Below, in pieces: positions 25,284 to 35,026 of a DNA stretch of 64,000 nt. The notes below the pieces were generated by a model. That model worked only from the letters and a program-made list of their open reading frames with translations, was not told where the DNA came from and did no database searches. The number at the start of each line of letters is the position of its first letter. The stretch's first letter is position 1. Source of the stretch: Pseudomonas fluorescens (GTDB lineage Bacteria; Pseudomonadota; Gammaproteobacteria; Pseudomonadales; Pseudomonadaceae); contig NZ_CP012831.1 of assembly GCF_001307275.1 (NCBI RefSeq), positions 2,596,501 to 2,660,500 on the forward strand. The letters are read 5' to 3'. The translations under genes and the position numbers were made by a program.

Positions 25284-26116
25284 TCGCAGAGCTAAGAGAG
25301 TCATTTCCGACGGCCGTGGTGTGTCGTGTGTTCGGCGTGAAGCGCAGCAGCTTTTATGAGTGGATTCAGCGGCGATCCAAGCCGCGGATCAGACGTGAAG
25401 AACTCAGGCTGAAAGTCGTTGAACTGCACAGTGAAAGTCGCGAAGCCATGGGCTCCAGGATGATCAGCAAGGGCCTGAAATCGCAAAATATTGCAGCGGG
25501 AAGAAGCCTGGTCAGAGCGCTGATGAGGGAAGCCAACATTGTCAGTAAACAACGCCAGCCGCATCCATTTAGATCCAAAGGCGTGGAGGCATTTGTCGCG
25601 CCTAATCGGCTCAAACGCAACTTCAAACCGACTGCAATCGATCAGGTTTGGTGTGGCGACGTTACCAGCCTGATGGTGGGTAAACGCTGGATTCATCTGG
25701 CCATCGTGATCGATTTGTTTGCTCGCAGGGTTATTGGTTGGGCTTTTTCTCTGGTTAATGAGGCCAACCTAGTCAGCAAAGCGCTACGCATGGCGACAGC
25801 TGTACGAACGTGTCCTCCAGGGCTGATGTTTCACTCAGACCAAGGATGTCAGTACACCAGTCGCAAGTTTCAAGAAGAACTGACCCGCCACGGCATTGTG
25901 CAAAGCATGAGTCATCGGGGACAGTGCTGGGACAACGCTCCAATAGAGCGTTTTTTCGGCACACTGAAGTCAGAGTGGGTACCTCGCAACGGCTACAGCC
26001 TGATCGAGGAGGCAAAAACGGACATGGTGCGTTTCTTCATGTACTACAACCGCACCAGGCTCCACAGCTACAACAACTACCTGTCGCCAATAGCCATGGA
26101 GCAAAAAGCGGCATAA
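25280..26116 (+). CDS. IS3-family transposase OrfB (DDE integrase core)
   Basis: The product has 278 residues with an rve/DDE core: D127 (WCGDVTSL), D187 (FHSDQGCQYTS) and E223 (NAPIERFFGTLKSE), giving the DD(35)E spacing of the family. The N-terminal HTH_21 region is YEWIQRRSKPRIRREELRLKV. It overlaps orfA as ATGA, so re-initiation is possible, but frameshift fusion is the usual mode. All catalytic residues are present. Confidence 0.94.
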   Translation: MIAELRESFPTAVVCRVFGVKRSSFYEWIQRRSKPRIRREELRLKVVELHSESREAMGSRMISKGLKSQNIAAGRSLVRALMREANIVSKQRQPHPFRSKGVEAFVAPNRLKRNFKPTAIDQVWCGDVTSLMVGKRWIHLAIVIDLFARRVIGWAFSLVNEANLVSKALRMATAVRTCPPGLMFHSDQGCQYTSRKFQEELTRHGIVQSMSHRGQCWDNAPIERFFGTLKSEWVPRNGYSLIEEAKTDMVRFFMYYNRTRLHSYNNYLSPIAMEQKAA

Positions 26117-26250
26117 ACACCGTAATCGGTGTCCGGGATTACTTGACCAGTTCAGCTCGGCTCCCACATAGGTACTCCCACATAGGGACTTGGGTGTTCA
26201 CAGATCCTGCATTCACCACAAATCCCCGGCGCATATGAAGCAACAGATCT

Positions 26251-27138
26251 TCAGTACCACCGCGCCTCACCCGGCGGGCGCTTCTTGAAACGTTTCATGC
26301 TCCACATGTACTGGCTCGGGTAGGCCCGCACGTAGCGCTCCACCACTTGGCTCATGGCCGCGCAGGAGGTTTCAGTGTCGGTGCTGTACATCGCGTCAGG
26401 GGCAGCTTCGAGGATGACTTTGTAGCCGGAGCCGTCGGGCAGGCGCAGGGCGTGGAGGAAGACGCCGACCGCTTTGCCGCCAGCGAGCATGTTCGGCACG
26501 AACTTGCTGGTCAGGGCCTGGGTAGCGAAGAAGGGTACGAAGATGCCGGCGGATTCGGCCGGTTCCGGGTCGGCGGGGATGCCCACCTGGCCGCCCTTGC
26601 GCACTTCCTTGATGACGCTGAGGATGCCTTCCTTGGTCGACGCCGCGACCTTGTTGCCCAACTGGACGCGTTGCTTCTGCAGCAATTCATCCACCGCCTT
26701 GAGCTTGGGCGGGCGGTAGAAAATGATCGGTTTGCACTGGCTGCAATAGAAGTGGTTGAGCACTTCCCAATTGCCCAGGTGGCTGGTGATACCCACCACG
26801 CCTTTACCGGAGGCCAGGGCTTCTTTCAGCACCTCCAGGCCTTCGACTTCGCGCACCAGGTCGATGGAGCGCTGGGCCGGCCAGATCCAGGCGCAGGCGC
26901 TTTCGGTCAGGGATTTGCCGATGTCCTTGAGGCTCTGGCCCACCAGGCGTTCGCGCTCGGCCGGGTCCATCTCGGGAAAGCACTTGGCAAGGTTGATCCG
27001 CACCACGTCGCGGGAACGGTTGGGAAATTTCCACATGAGCCAGCCAATCGCCGAGCCCACTGCCTGCACCGCTCGCCAGGGCAGCAGCGCAAACAACCGC
27101 AGAGCGCCGACCAGCAAGGCGCCTTTCAACTTATCCAC
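26251..27138 (-). CDS. Lipid A biosynthesis acyltransferase (LpxL/HtrB family, PA0011-like)
   Basis: This inner-membrane enzyme adds a secondary acyl chain to lipid A. The 295-residue product has an N-terminal hydrophobic helix (LLVGALRLFALLPWRAVQAVGSAIGWLMW) and the HX4E acyltransferase motif SHLGNWE (about 121-127). IPADPEPAESAGIFVPFFA corresponds to the GMLxDQ-type region. The position next to tag and glyQS is that of PA0011 (HtrB2). The start MDKLKG includes an exact DnaA box (27131-27139). Confidence 0.92.
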   Translation of the reverse strand: MDKLKGALLVGALRLFALLPWRAVQAVGSAIGWLMWKFPNRSRDVVRINLAKCFPEMDPAERERLVGQSLKDIGKSLTESACAWIWPAQRSIDLVREVEGLEVLKEALASGKGVVGITSHLGNWEVLNHFYCSQCKPIIFYRPPKLKAVDELLQKQRVQLGNKVAASTKEGILSVIKEVRKGGQVGIPADPEPAESAGIFVPFFATQALTSKFVPNMLAGGKAVGVFLHALRLPDGSGYKVILEAAPDAMYSTDTETSCAAMSQVVERYVRAYPSQYMWSMKRFKKRPPGEARWY

Positions 27139-27181
27139 AGGTCACTCCTGAATGTATGGGCCGTGTTGCGAGCCGGCTATT

Positions 27182-27739
27182 CTAACCGCCGTTTACCAAC
27201 TCGGCGTAGCGGTCGCAGTCCTGGGTGTGGTCCATGACCATGCCCGAGGCCTGCATCAAGGCGTAGCAAATGGTCGGCCCGACGAAAGTGAACCCGGCTT
27301 TTTTCAGGCCTTTGCTCATCGCCAGTGCCTCGGGCGTGATAGCCGGCACTTCGCTGCGGTCCTTGAAATGGTTGATGATGGGTTTGCCGCCCACGAACGA
27401 CCAGAGGAACGCCACCGGGTCTTCCAGCGCCAGCCAGGCCTGGGCATTGCGACGGGCGGCCTTGAGCTTGAGGCGGTTGCGGATGATGCCCGGGTCGAGC
27501 ATCAGCTCGTCTATTTCCGCGTCGCTCATCTGCGCCACGCGCTGCACATCGAAGCCGTACAACACTTCCCGGTAGCGCTCGCGTTTGCGCAAAACGGTGA
27601 TCCAGGACAACCCGGCCTGGAACCCTTCGAGCAAAAGCAACTCGAACAAACCCTGCGCATCGCGCAGCGGCGTGCCCCACTCCTGATCGTGATAAGCCAT
27701 GTACAACGGATCGTCAGAACACCAAAAGCAGCGTGGCAT
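27182..27739 (-). CDS. tag: DNA-3-methyladenine glycosylase I
   Basis: The enzyme excises 3-methyladenine from alkylated DNA. The 185-residue product has the Tag hallmarks [22 protein letters not shown] (Cys zinc ligand, catalytic region), [19 protein letters not shown] and the C-terminal [20 protein letters not shown]. The start at 27739 was chosen because the family begins at this Met-x-R-C. Longer frames upstream run antisense to glyQ. Confidence 0.95.
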   Translation of the reverse strand: MPRCFWCSDDPLYMAYHDQEWGTPLRDAQGLFELLLLEGFQAGLSWITVLRKRERYREVLYGFDVQRVAQMSDAEIDELMLDPGIIRNRLKLKAARRNAQAWLALEDPVAFLWSFVGGKPIINHFKDRSEVPAITPEALAMSKGLKKAGFTFVGPTICYALMQASGMVMDHTQDCDRYAELVNGG

Positions 27740-27820
27740 AAGGCTCCAGGGGGCGTGCGCACGAACGAATCGGGTATACTCCCGCTCTTTAAATCGCAGC
27801 CCAAGAAACAGGTGAATTTC

Positions 27821-28770
<950 letters not shown>

Positions 28771-28774
<4 letters not shown>

Positions 28775-30825
28775 GTGCTCAAGATTTTCTGGTTGAACTG
28801 GGCACCGAAGAACTGCCACCCAAAGCCCTGAACACCCTGGCCGATGCGTTCCTGGCCGGTATCGACAAAGGCCTGCAAGCCGCTGGCCTGAGCTACGAAG
28901 CCAAACAGGTGTACGCCGCGCCGCGCCGCCTGGCCGTGCTGATCACCGCCCTGGCGACCCAGCAGCCGGACCGCAGCATCAACCTCGACGGCCCGCCACG
29001 CCAGGCCGCGTTCGATGCCGACGGCAACCCGACCCAGGCCGCCCTGGGCTTCGCCAAGAAGTGCGGCGTGGACCTGAGCGAAATCGACCAGAGCGGCCCG
29101 AAGCTGCGCTACAGCCAGAGCATCAAGGGCAAGCCGACCGCCAGCCTGTTGCCGACCATCGTCGAAGACTCCCTCAATGACTTGCCGATCCCCAAGCGCA
29201 TGCGCTGGGCCGCGCGCAAGGAAGAGTTCGTACGTCCAACCCAGTGGCTGGTGATGTTGCTCGGTGACCAGGTCATCGATTGCACGATCCTGGCCCAGAA
29301 GGCCGGTCGCGACTCCCGCGGTCACCGCTTCCATCATCCACAGAGCGTGCGCATCACCTCGCCGGCCAACTACCTGGCCGACCTGCGTGCGGCCTACGTA
29401 CTGGCCGACGCCAACGAGCGGCGCGAGCTGATCAGCAAGCGCACCGAAGAGCTGGCCACCCTGCAGGAAGGCACCGCCATCGTGCCGGCCAACCTGCTGG
29501 ACGAAGTGACCGCGCTGGTGGAATGGCCAGTGCCGCTGGTGTGCTCGTTCGAGGAACGTTTCCTTGAAGTGCCGCAGGAAGCGCTGATCACCACCATGCA
29601 GGACAACCAGAAGTACTTCTGCCTGCTGGACGCCGAAGGCAAGTTGCTGCCGCGCTTCATCACGGTTGCCAACATCGAAAGCACGGACCCGCAGCAGATC
29701 ATCGCCGGTAACGAAAAAGTCGTTCGCCCGCGCCTGACCGATGCCGAGTTCTTCTTCAAGCAAGACAAGAAACAGCCCCTGGAAAGCTTCAACGAGCGCC
29801 TGCGCAACGTGGTGTTCCAGGAAAAACTCGGCAGCGTCTACGACAAGGCCGAGCGCGTTTCGAAACTGGCGGCATTCATCGCCCCACGCATCGGCGGCGA
29901 CGCCCAGCGCGCGGCCCGTGCCGGCATCCTGTCCAAGTGCGACCTGTCCACCGAAATGGTCGGTGAGTTCCCGGAGATGCAAGGCGTCGCCGGTTACTAC
30001 TACGCCCTCAACGATGGCGAACCGCAGGACGTGGCCCTGGCGCTGAACGAGCAGTACATGCCCCGCGGTGCCGGCGCTGAACTGCCAACCACCCTGACCG
30101 GTGCGGCCGTGGCGATCGCCGACAAGCTCGACACCCTGGTCGGCATCTTCGGCATCGGCATGCTGCCCACCGGCAGCAAAGACCCGTATGCCTTGCGTCG
30201 TGCGGCCCTGGGCGTGTTGCGGATCCTGATCGACAAGCAACTGGACCTGGACCTGAACGACGCCGTGGCATTCGCCGTCAACGCGTTCGGCAGCAAGGTC
30301 AAGGCTGCCGGCCTGGCCGATGCGGTGCTGGAATTCATCTTCGACCGCCTGCGTGCGCGTTATGAAGATGAAGGCGTCGACGTCGCCACCTACCTGTCGG
30401 TGCGAGCCCTGAAACCGGGTTCGGCCCTGGACTTCGACCAGCGCGTACAAGCGGTGCAAGCCTTCCGCAAATTACCGGAAGCCGCCGCACTGGCAGCGGT
30501 GAACAAGCGGGTATCGAACCTGCTGGGCAAGGCCGAAGGCAACATCGCGGCCACCGTCGAAGCCAAGTACTTCGACAACGCCAACGAGTTTTCCCTGTAC
30601 TCGGCGATCCAGCAGGCGGACCAGGCGGTCCAGCCAATGGCGGCGGCGCGTCAGTACAGCGAAACCCTGGCGCGCCTGGCGGCACTGCGCGAGCCGGTGG
30701 ATGCGTTTTTCGAGGCGGTGATGGTCAACGCCGAAGATGCCAAAGTACGGGCCAACCGTTACGCGCTGCTGGCGCGTCTGCGTGGGCTGTTCCTCGGCGT
30801 CGCCGATATTTCGTTGCTGGGGTAA
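28771..30825 (+). CDS. glyS: Glycine--tRNA ligase beta subunit
   Basis: This subunit recognises and binds tRNA-Gly. The 684-residue product has the typical start [20 protein letters not shown] and, near the centre, the HD-like region ([38 protein letters not shown]). The C-terminal DALR-type anticodon-binding part ends [19 protein letters not shown]. It overlaps glyQ by 4 bases, so the two are translationally coupled. Confidence 0.96.
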
Positions 30826-30828
30826 CGC

Positions 30829-31362
30829 TTGAAACTGCTGATTCTCGATCGGGACGGGGTGATCAATCACGACTCCGACGCTTACATCAAATCGGTGGAG
30901 GAATGGTTGCCACTGCCCGGTTCGATCGAAGCCATCGCGCAGTTGAGCAAGGCCGGCTGGACGGTGGCGGTCGCCACCAACCAGTCGGGCATTGCCCGCG
31001 GTTATTACGACCTCACCGTCCTGGACGCCATGCATGAGCGCCTGCGCGCCCTGGTGGCGGAGCAGGGCGGGGAAGTCGGCTTGATCGTCTATTGCCCGCA
31101 TGGGCCGGACGACGGCTGCGATTGCCGCAAGCCCAAGCCGGGCATGTTGAAAACCATTGCCGCGCATTACGATGTGGCCTTGGCAGGTGTGTGGTTCGTC
31201 GGTGACAGTCTCGGTGACCTGGAAGCGGCCAAGGCCGTCGATTGTCAGCCAGTTTTGGTAAAGACCGGGAAAGGCGAGAAGACTCTGGGCAAGACCCTGC
31301 CGGTGGGCACCTTGATTTTTGACGACCTGGCGGCGATTGCCGCTGAACTTATCCACAATTAG
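30829..31362 (+). CDS. gmhB: D-glycero-beta-D-manno-heptose-1,7-bisphosphate 7-phosphatase
   Basis: This HAD-family phosphatase acts in ADP-heptose synthesis for the LPS core. The 177-residue product has motif I LDRDGVIN (residues 6-13), motif II VATNQSG, the zinc-binding loop CPHGPDDGCDC and motif IV WFVGDSLGDLEAA. The start is TTG, three bases after the glyS stop, so it belongs to the glyQS operon. An exact DnaA box lies in its last codons (31349-31357). Confidence 0.94.
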   Translation: MKLLILDRDGVINHDSDAYIKSVEEWLPLPGSIEAIAQLSKAGWTVAVATNQSGIARGYYDLTVLDAMHERLRALVAEQGGEVGLIVYCPHGPDDGCDCRKPKPGMLKTIAAHYDVALAGVWFVGDSLGDLEAAKAVDCQPVLVKTGKGEKTLGKTLPVGTLIFDDLAAIAAELIHN

Positions 31363-31442
31363 AGCTCCCAAGACATCCTGATCAAGGACTGTTCGGGAAG
31401 CGCTTGAACAGGCGGGCATTGCCCGCAACGGTAAACGCCGCT

Positions 31443-32222
31443 ATGTCGATATTGCAGGCCATCAGAAGCTTTCTCTTTTACCTGCTGCTGGGCACCAGCT
31501 CCTTGCTGTGGTGCACCCTGAGTTTTTTTATCGCGCCCTTCCTGCCGTTCAGGGCGCGCTACCGTTTCATCAACGTGTACTGGTGCCGCTGCGCACTGTG
31601 GCTGAGCAAGGTGTTCCTGGGCATCCGCTATGAAGTGAAGGGCGCCGAGAACGTGCCGGACCGGCCCTGCGTGATCCAGTCCAACCATCAAAGCACTTGG
31701 GAGACGTTCTTTCTCTCGGCCTATTTCGAGCCGTTGAGCCAGGTCCTCAAGCGTGAGCTGCTGTTCGTACCGTTCTTTGGCTGGGCCATGGCCATGCTGC
31801 GCCCGATTGCCATCGATCGCGACAATCCCAAAGTGGCGCTCAAGCAAGTGGCGAAAAAGGGCGACGAACTGCTCAAGGACAACACCTGGGTGCTGATCTT
31901 CCCCGAGGGCACCCGTGTTCCTTACGGGACGATTGGCAAGTTTTCCCGCAGCGGTTCCGCATTGGCGGTGAACGCGAACCTGCCGGTGCTGCCGATTGCA
32001 CACAATGCTGGCAAATTCTGGCCCAAGGCAGGTTGGATCAGAACACCTGGCGTCATCACCGTGGTGATCGGCGCACCGATGTATGCCGAAGGCACTGGGC
32101 CCCGCGCCATCGCCGAGCTCAATGACCGCGTACAAGCCTGGAATGAACAGGCACAACGGGAAATGGGCTCGCTTCCTCCAGGCCCTGTCGCGGAAGTCCC
32201 CACGGAACAAGCCGCTGTTTGA
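31443..32222 (+). CDS. plsC: 1-acyl-sn-glycerol-3-phosphate acyltransferase
   Basis: The enzyme makes phosphatidic acid for membrane lipids. The 259-residue product has an N-terminal membrane helix (SFLFYLLLGTSSLLWCTLSFFIAPF), HX4E motif NHQSTWE (about 80-86), FPEGTR (about 158-163) and a PlsC fold. The ATG at 31443 (MSILQAIRSF) was chosen; a TTG/ATG 39 bases upstream gives an unconserved extension. It follows gmhB in the same direction. Confidence 0.93.
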   Translation: MSILQAIRSFLFYLLLGTSSLLWCTLSFFIAPFLPFRARYRFINVYWCRCALWLSKVFLGIRYEVKGAENVPDRPCVIQSNHQSTWETFFLSAYFEPLSQVLKRELLFVPFFGWAMAMLRPIAIDRDNPKVALKQVAKKGDELLKDNTWVLIFPEGTRVPYGTIGKFSRSGSALAVNANLPVLPIAHNAGKFWPKAGWIRTPGVITVVIGAPMYAEGTGPRAIAELNDRVQAWNEQAQREMGSLPPGPVAEVPTEQAAV

Positions 32223-32355
32223 GATCTGTGGATAACCTGTGTACCGTTTTTTCGAAATCCGTTGTTTTTATGTCGTAAGCCTATGTTTTTCATACATATT
32301 TCATAAACACATAAAACCCACGTTCAGGTGCATAAGTTTTTATAGCAGCAAAATA

Positions 32356-32411
32356 TCGTAGCCTTCGGGGGTTGGAAACGTCCTGTAGGAGCTGCCAAAG
32401 GCTGCGATCTT
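32356..32411. repeat. REP of the GTAGGAGCTGCC…GGCTGCGATC type
   Basis: TGTAGGAGCTGCCAAAGGCTGCGATC ends just before the kinase stop, with an inverted fragment CGTAGCCTTCGG about 20 bases earlier. This is a third REP class in the window. The rest of 32223-32355 is AT-rich with one exact DnaA box (32227-32235) and no gene. Confidence 0.65.
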
Positions 32412-32412
32412 T

Positions 32413-33930
32413 TCAATCTTCCAATAACGGGAAGCGCAGGCTGAAGGTCGTGCCTTTACCCACCACGCTACGACACTCGATTTTCCCCTCGTGATGGTCG
32501 ACCACGGCCTTGACCATCGATAATCCCAGGCCAATTCCATCGACCCCTTGAGCCGAGGAAAACCGCCGGTACTGACTGAACAGGTCCGGCAGTTCTTCGG
32601 CGCTGATGCCCTTGCCTTGGTCGGCGACATTGCAGATCAACCAACCCGAGATGCAATGAACCTGCAGGGAAATACAGGCGTCGGACGGGCTGTACTTGAT
32701 GGCATTTTCCAGCAGATTGAACAGGGCACGGGTCAATAACGATTGATCCGCCCGCACCATCGCATCTTCATCCTCTATTTCGTGAACCAACCGAATACGC
32801 TTTGCCTGGGCGATGGGCAGCGCCTGATCGAGCACGTCCAACACCAGCATGGCGAACAGCGTCGGCTGGAATTGATAGGCCTCGGATTCGGCCTTGGCCA
32901 GTTGTACGAAGCCCTCGGTCAGGTCCAGGGCGCGCCGTACCTGGCGCTCGATCTGGTCGAACAGCGGATGATCGCCACCCGCCTGATGCCGCTGCACATC
33001 GAGCAGCGCAAGGATCGCCGAGTGAGGGGCGCGCAAGTCATGGGAGAGGAACCGCAGCATGACGCTGCGCTGCTCTTCCGCCTCACGTTCGGCGCTCAGG
33101 TCCGTGAGGCTCAGCAACCAGCCAATCGGCGCATCGCCATCCACCGGCAACAGTGCAGCCCGCTCCAGGCGCAAGCTACGCTCGCGAATGTCGCGAAACT
33201 CCACCAAGGGCAATGTGGATAACCGGTGATGCGCCCCGTGCTCCAGCCCCGGATAACCCAATTGCCCAAGGTGCTCCAGCACATCGCCGCCCGCCAGGCC
33301 ATGGCCGAACAGCTCGCGTGCCTTTCGGTTACCCAGCAGCAGCTTGCCTTGGGGATCGCTGATCATGGTTGCCACCGGCAAGTATTCCAAGCCATCGGCA
33401 ATGAAGCGCCGGGTGTCGCGGGTTCGACTCATGGCTTGTTCCAGGGCCATGATCTGGCCCTGCAAACGGTCGCTGCCGGCGTAGGAGGCGCGACGACGCT
33501 CCGGGAAGACCTTGGGCTCCGCGTCCAGGCGTGCCAGCTCCCAACCGAAATAGGCCAACACCACGCTCAGCCGTCGCCAGTTCCAGATCAGGTAGCCGAA
33601 CATGATCCCCAGCACGCTCGCCACGGGCGACCACCACCACCCCCGCGCACCCAACATGGCGCTGATCAACAGGGCCAGGCTCATACCACCTACCGTTGTC
33701 CACAGGGCCAGGCGCGGGCGCAACAGCAGCAAGCCCAATACACAACCCACCAGGCACACCGACAACAACGCGGCGCCTGAATGGTTATCGGTGGATTGAC
33801 TGCTCAATGACAACAAGGCCGTCAGCGGCAACAGCAGCAGACTTATCCACAACCACTCCCGCACCAACTGTCGAAACAACCGCTGAACCTGGGTGGGTTC
33901 ACGACTTTCACGGCGACGCTGGTTACTCAT
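32413..33930 (-). CDS. Membrane sensor histidine kinase
   Basis: The product has 505 residues. Four hydrophobic helices lie at about 26-42, 52-70, 74-92 and 98-117, then a PAS-like region (about 180-280). HisKA has the phosphorylated H297 in RFLSHDLRAPHSAI. HATPase has NLLENAIKYS, DQGKGIS and GIGLGLSMVKAVVDHHEG. The segment WWWSPVASVLGIMFGYLIWNWRRL and ELARLDAEP closely resembles the helices after the sensor in CHASE2 kinases, yet only about 10 residues separate the first two helices. Start MSNQRRR is behind AGGAGG. It is divergent from its likely partner regulator. The signal is unknown. Confidence 0.88.
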   Translation of the reverse strand: MSNQRRRESREPTQVQRLFRQLVREWLWISLLLLPLTALLSLSSQSTDNHSGAALLSVCLVGCVLGLLLLRPRLALWTTVGGMSLALLISAMLGARGWWWSPVASVLGIMFGYLIWNWRRLSVVLAYFGWELARLDAEPKVFPERRRASYAGSDRLQGQIMALEQAMSRTRDTRRFIADGLEYLPVATMISDPQGKLLLGNRKARELFGHGLAGGDVLEHLGQLGYPGLEHGAHHRLSTLPLVEFRDIRERSLRLERAALLPVDGDAPIGWLLSLTDLSAEREAEEQRSVMLRFLSHDLRAPHSAILALLDVQRHQAGGDHPLFDQIERQVRRALDLTEGFVQLAKAESEAYQFQPTLFAMLVLDVLDQALPIAQAKRIRLVHEIEDEDAMVRADQSLLTRALFNLLENAIKYSPSDACISLQVHCISGWLICNVADQGKGISAEELPDLFSQYRRFSSAQGVDGIGLGLSMVKAVVDHHEGKIECRSVVGKGTTFSLRFPLLED

Positions 33931-34163
33931 AGGCCTCCTGGCCGAACTCAAGGACTGTGGATATCTTCACTGGCCTGCGTAAGTCGACAGGCTTGAAAGC
34001 CCACGACTATAACGGACTCGATGGGTGGCGCGCTGCTGCCTTTCCCTCTGTGTCGCGAGCCGGTATTGTCGCAGCCAGCGACAGGTCAATGAATCAGCCA
34101 CTGGCTGCCTTTCATTGCCACCTGAAGATGTCCGTTACTCTCGAGATCAAGGAATCGCATTCC

Positions 34164-34898
34164 ATGCGTGTCGCCATACTGGACGATGAACCGGCCGAGT
34201 TGCGCCGGGTAGAACAGACGCTGCAACAAATCCCCGGCAGAGGCGAGCAAGCCTGGACCCTGCACAGTTTCGAACGTGGGGAAGACTTGTTGCGGCAACT
34301 GCGGCGGGAAACCTTCGACTTGTTGATCCTCGACTGGCAACTGCCCGACATCAGCGGGCTTTCCTTGCTGCGCTGGACCCGCGAGCACATGGATTCGCCA
34401 CCGGCCGCCATCATGCTGACCAGCCGCGACGGCGAGCACGACATCGTCCAGGCCCTCAACGCCGGCGCCGACGACTATGTGAGCAAACCCTTCAGGCCCA
34501 ACGAGCTCAAGGCCCGGGTCACAGCCGTGCTGCGCCGTCACAACCTGCAACGCGCGCCTGCCAGCGACGTGCTGGTGTTCAACGACCTGGCGTTCGACGA
34601 CGCCGAACTGACCATCACCCGCGCCGGCATCCCCATCAGCCTGACCGAACGGGAATACCGCCTGGCCCGGTGCCTGTTCGCCAACCTGGGCCGGCCGCTG
34701 TCCCGGGAATACTTCTACGAACGCTTCTGGACCCACGAGGAAATGACCTCGTCCCGCCCACTCGACACCCATATCTATCGCCTGCGCAACAAGCTCGGGC
34801 TGACGGCGGATCGGGGTTGGCAGTTACTGACGATCTACGGGTATGGGTATCGGTTGGAGAGTGTGCTGGCGGGGAGTGAGGCGTCGGTGGCCAGTTAG
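34164..34898 (+). CDS. OmpR-type response regulator
   Basis: The product has 244 residues. The receiver domain has acidic D7-D8, phosphorylation site D57 (LLILDWQLPD), T in MLTSRDG and K in YVSKPFRP. The C-terminal winged helix (about 145-235) has ISLTEREYRLARCLFANLGRPLSREYFYERFW and HIYRLRNKLGL. The ATG at 34164 was chosen because the receiver starts there; the open frame reaches 33957. It is divergent from the histidine kinase with 233 bases between, probably holding both promoters. Confidence 0.92.
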   Translation: MRVAILDDEPAELRRVEQTLQQIPGRGEQAWTLHSFERGEDLLRQLRRETFDLLILDWQLPDISGLSLLRWTREHMDSPPAAIMLTSRDGEHDIVQALNAGADDYVSKPFRPNELKARVTAVLRRHNLQRAPASDVLVFNDLAFDDAELTITRAGIPISLTEREYRLARCLFANLGRPLSREYFYERFWTHEEMTSSRPLDTHIYRLRNKLGLTADRGWQLLTIYGYGYRLESVLAGSEASVAS

Positions 34899-34928
34899 GG
34901 AACCGACTGCTCATATTGAATGGCATCT

Positions 34929-35016
34929 GTGGCGAGGGAGCTTGCTCCCGCTGGGCTGCGCAGCAGCCCCTTTTGTGAGCGCTTAGCACCCAAGCGGGAA
35001 CAAGCTTCCTCGCCAC
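34929..35016. repeat. REP doublet between response regulator and permease
   Basis: TGTGGCGAGGGAGCTTGCTC at 34929 pairs with GCGGGAACAAGCTTCCTCGC ending at 35014. The right arm has two changes, so it is a diverged copy. It lies between two convergent genes. Confidence 0.8.
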
Positions 35017-35026
35017 CCAATGGATA

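Larger units (their letters stand above)
24913..26154 (+). mobile_element. IS3-family insertion sequence, complete (1242 bp)
   Basis: The ends are imperfect inverted repeats: TGAACTGGCCTAATAATTCC at the left and TGAACTGGTCAAGTAATCCC (reverse complement of the right end), each followed by GGACACC. Three-base direct repeats GCT flank it (24910-24912 and 26155-26157). It carries orfA and orfB, overlapping, with an A6G slippery site for -1 frameshifting. Both frames are intact, so it may be active. The target is a REP sequence. Confidence 0.92.

Noticed and set aside
27152..27820. N-terminal extension of the glyQ open frame
   Set aside because: It lies antisense to tag and has no synthetase homology. 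The GTG at 27821 gives the family's normal length.
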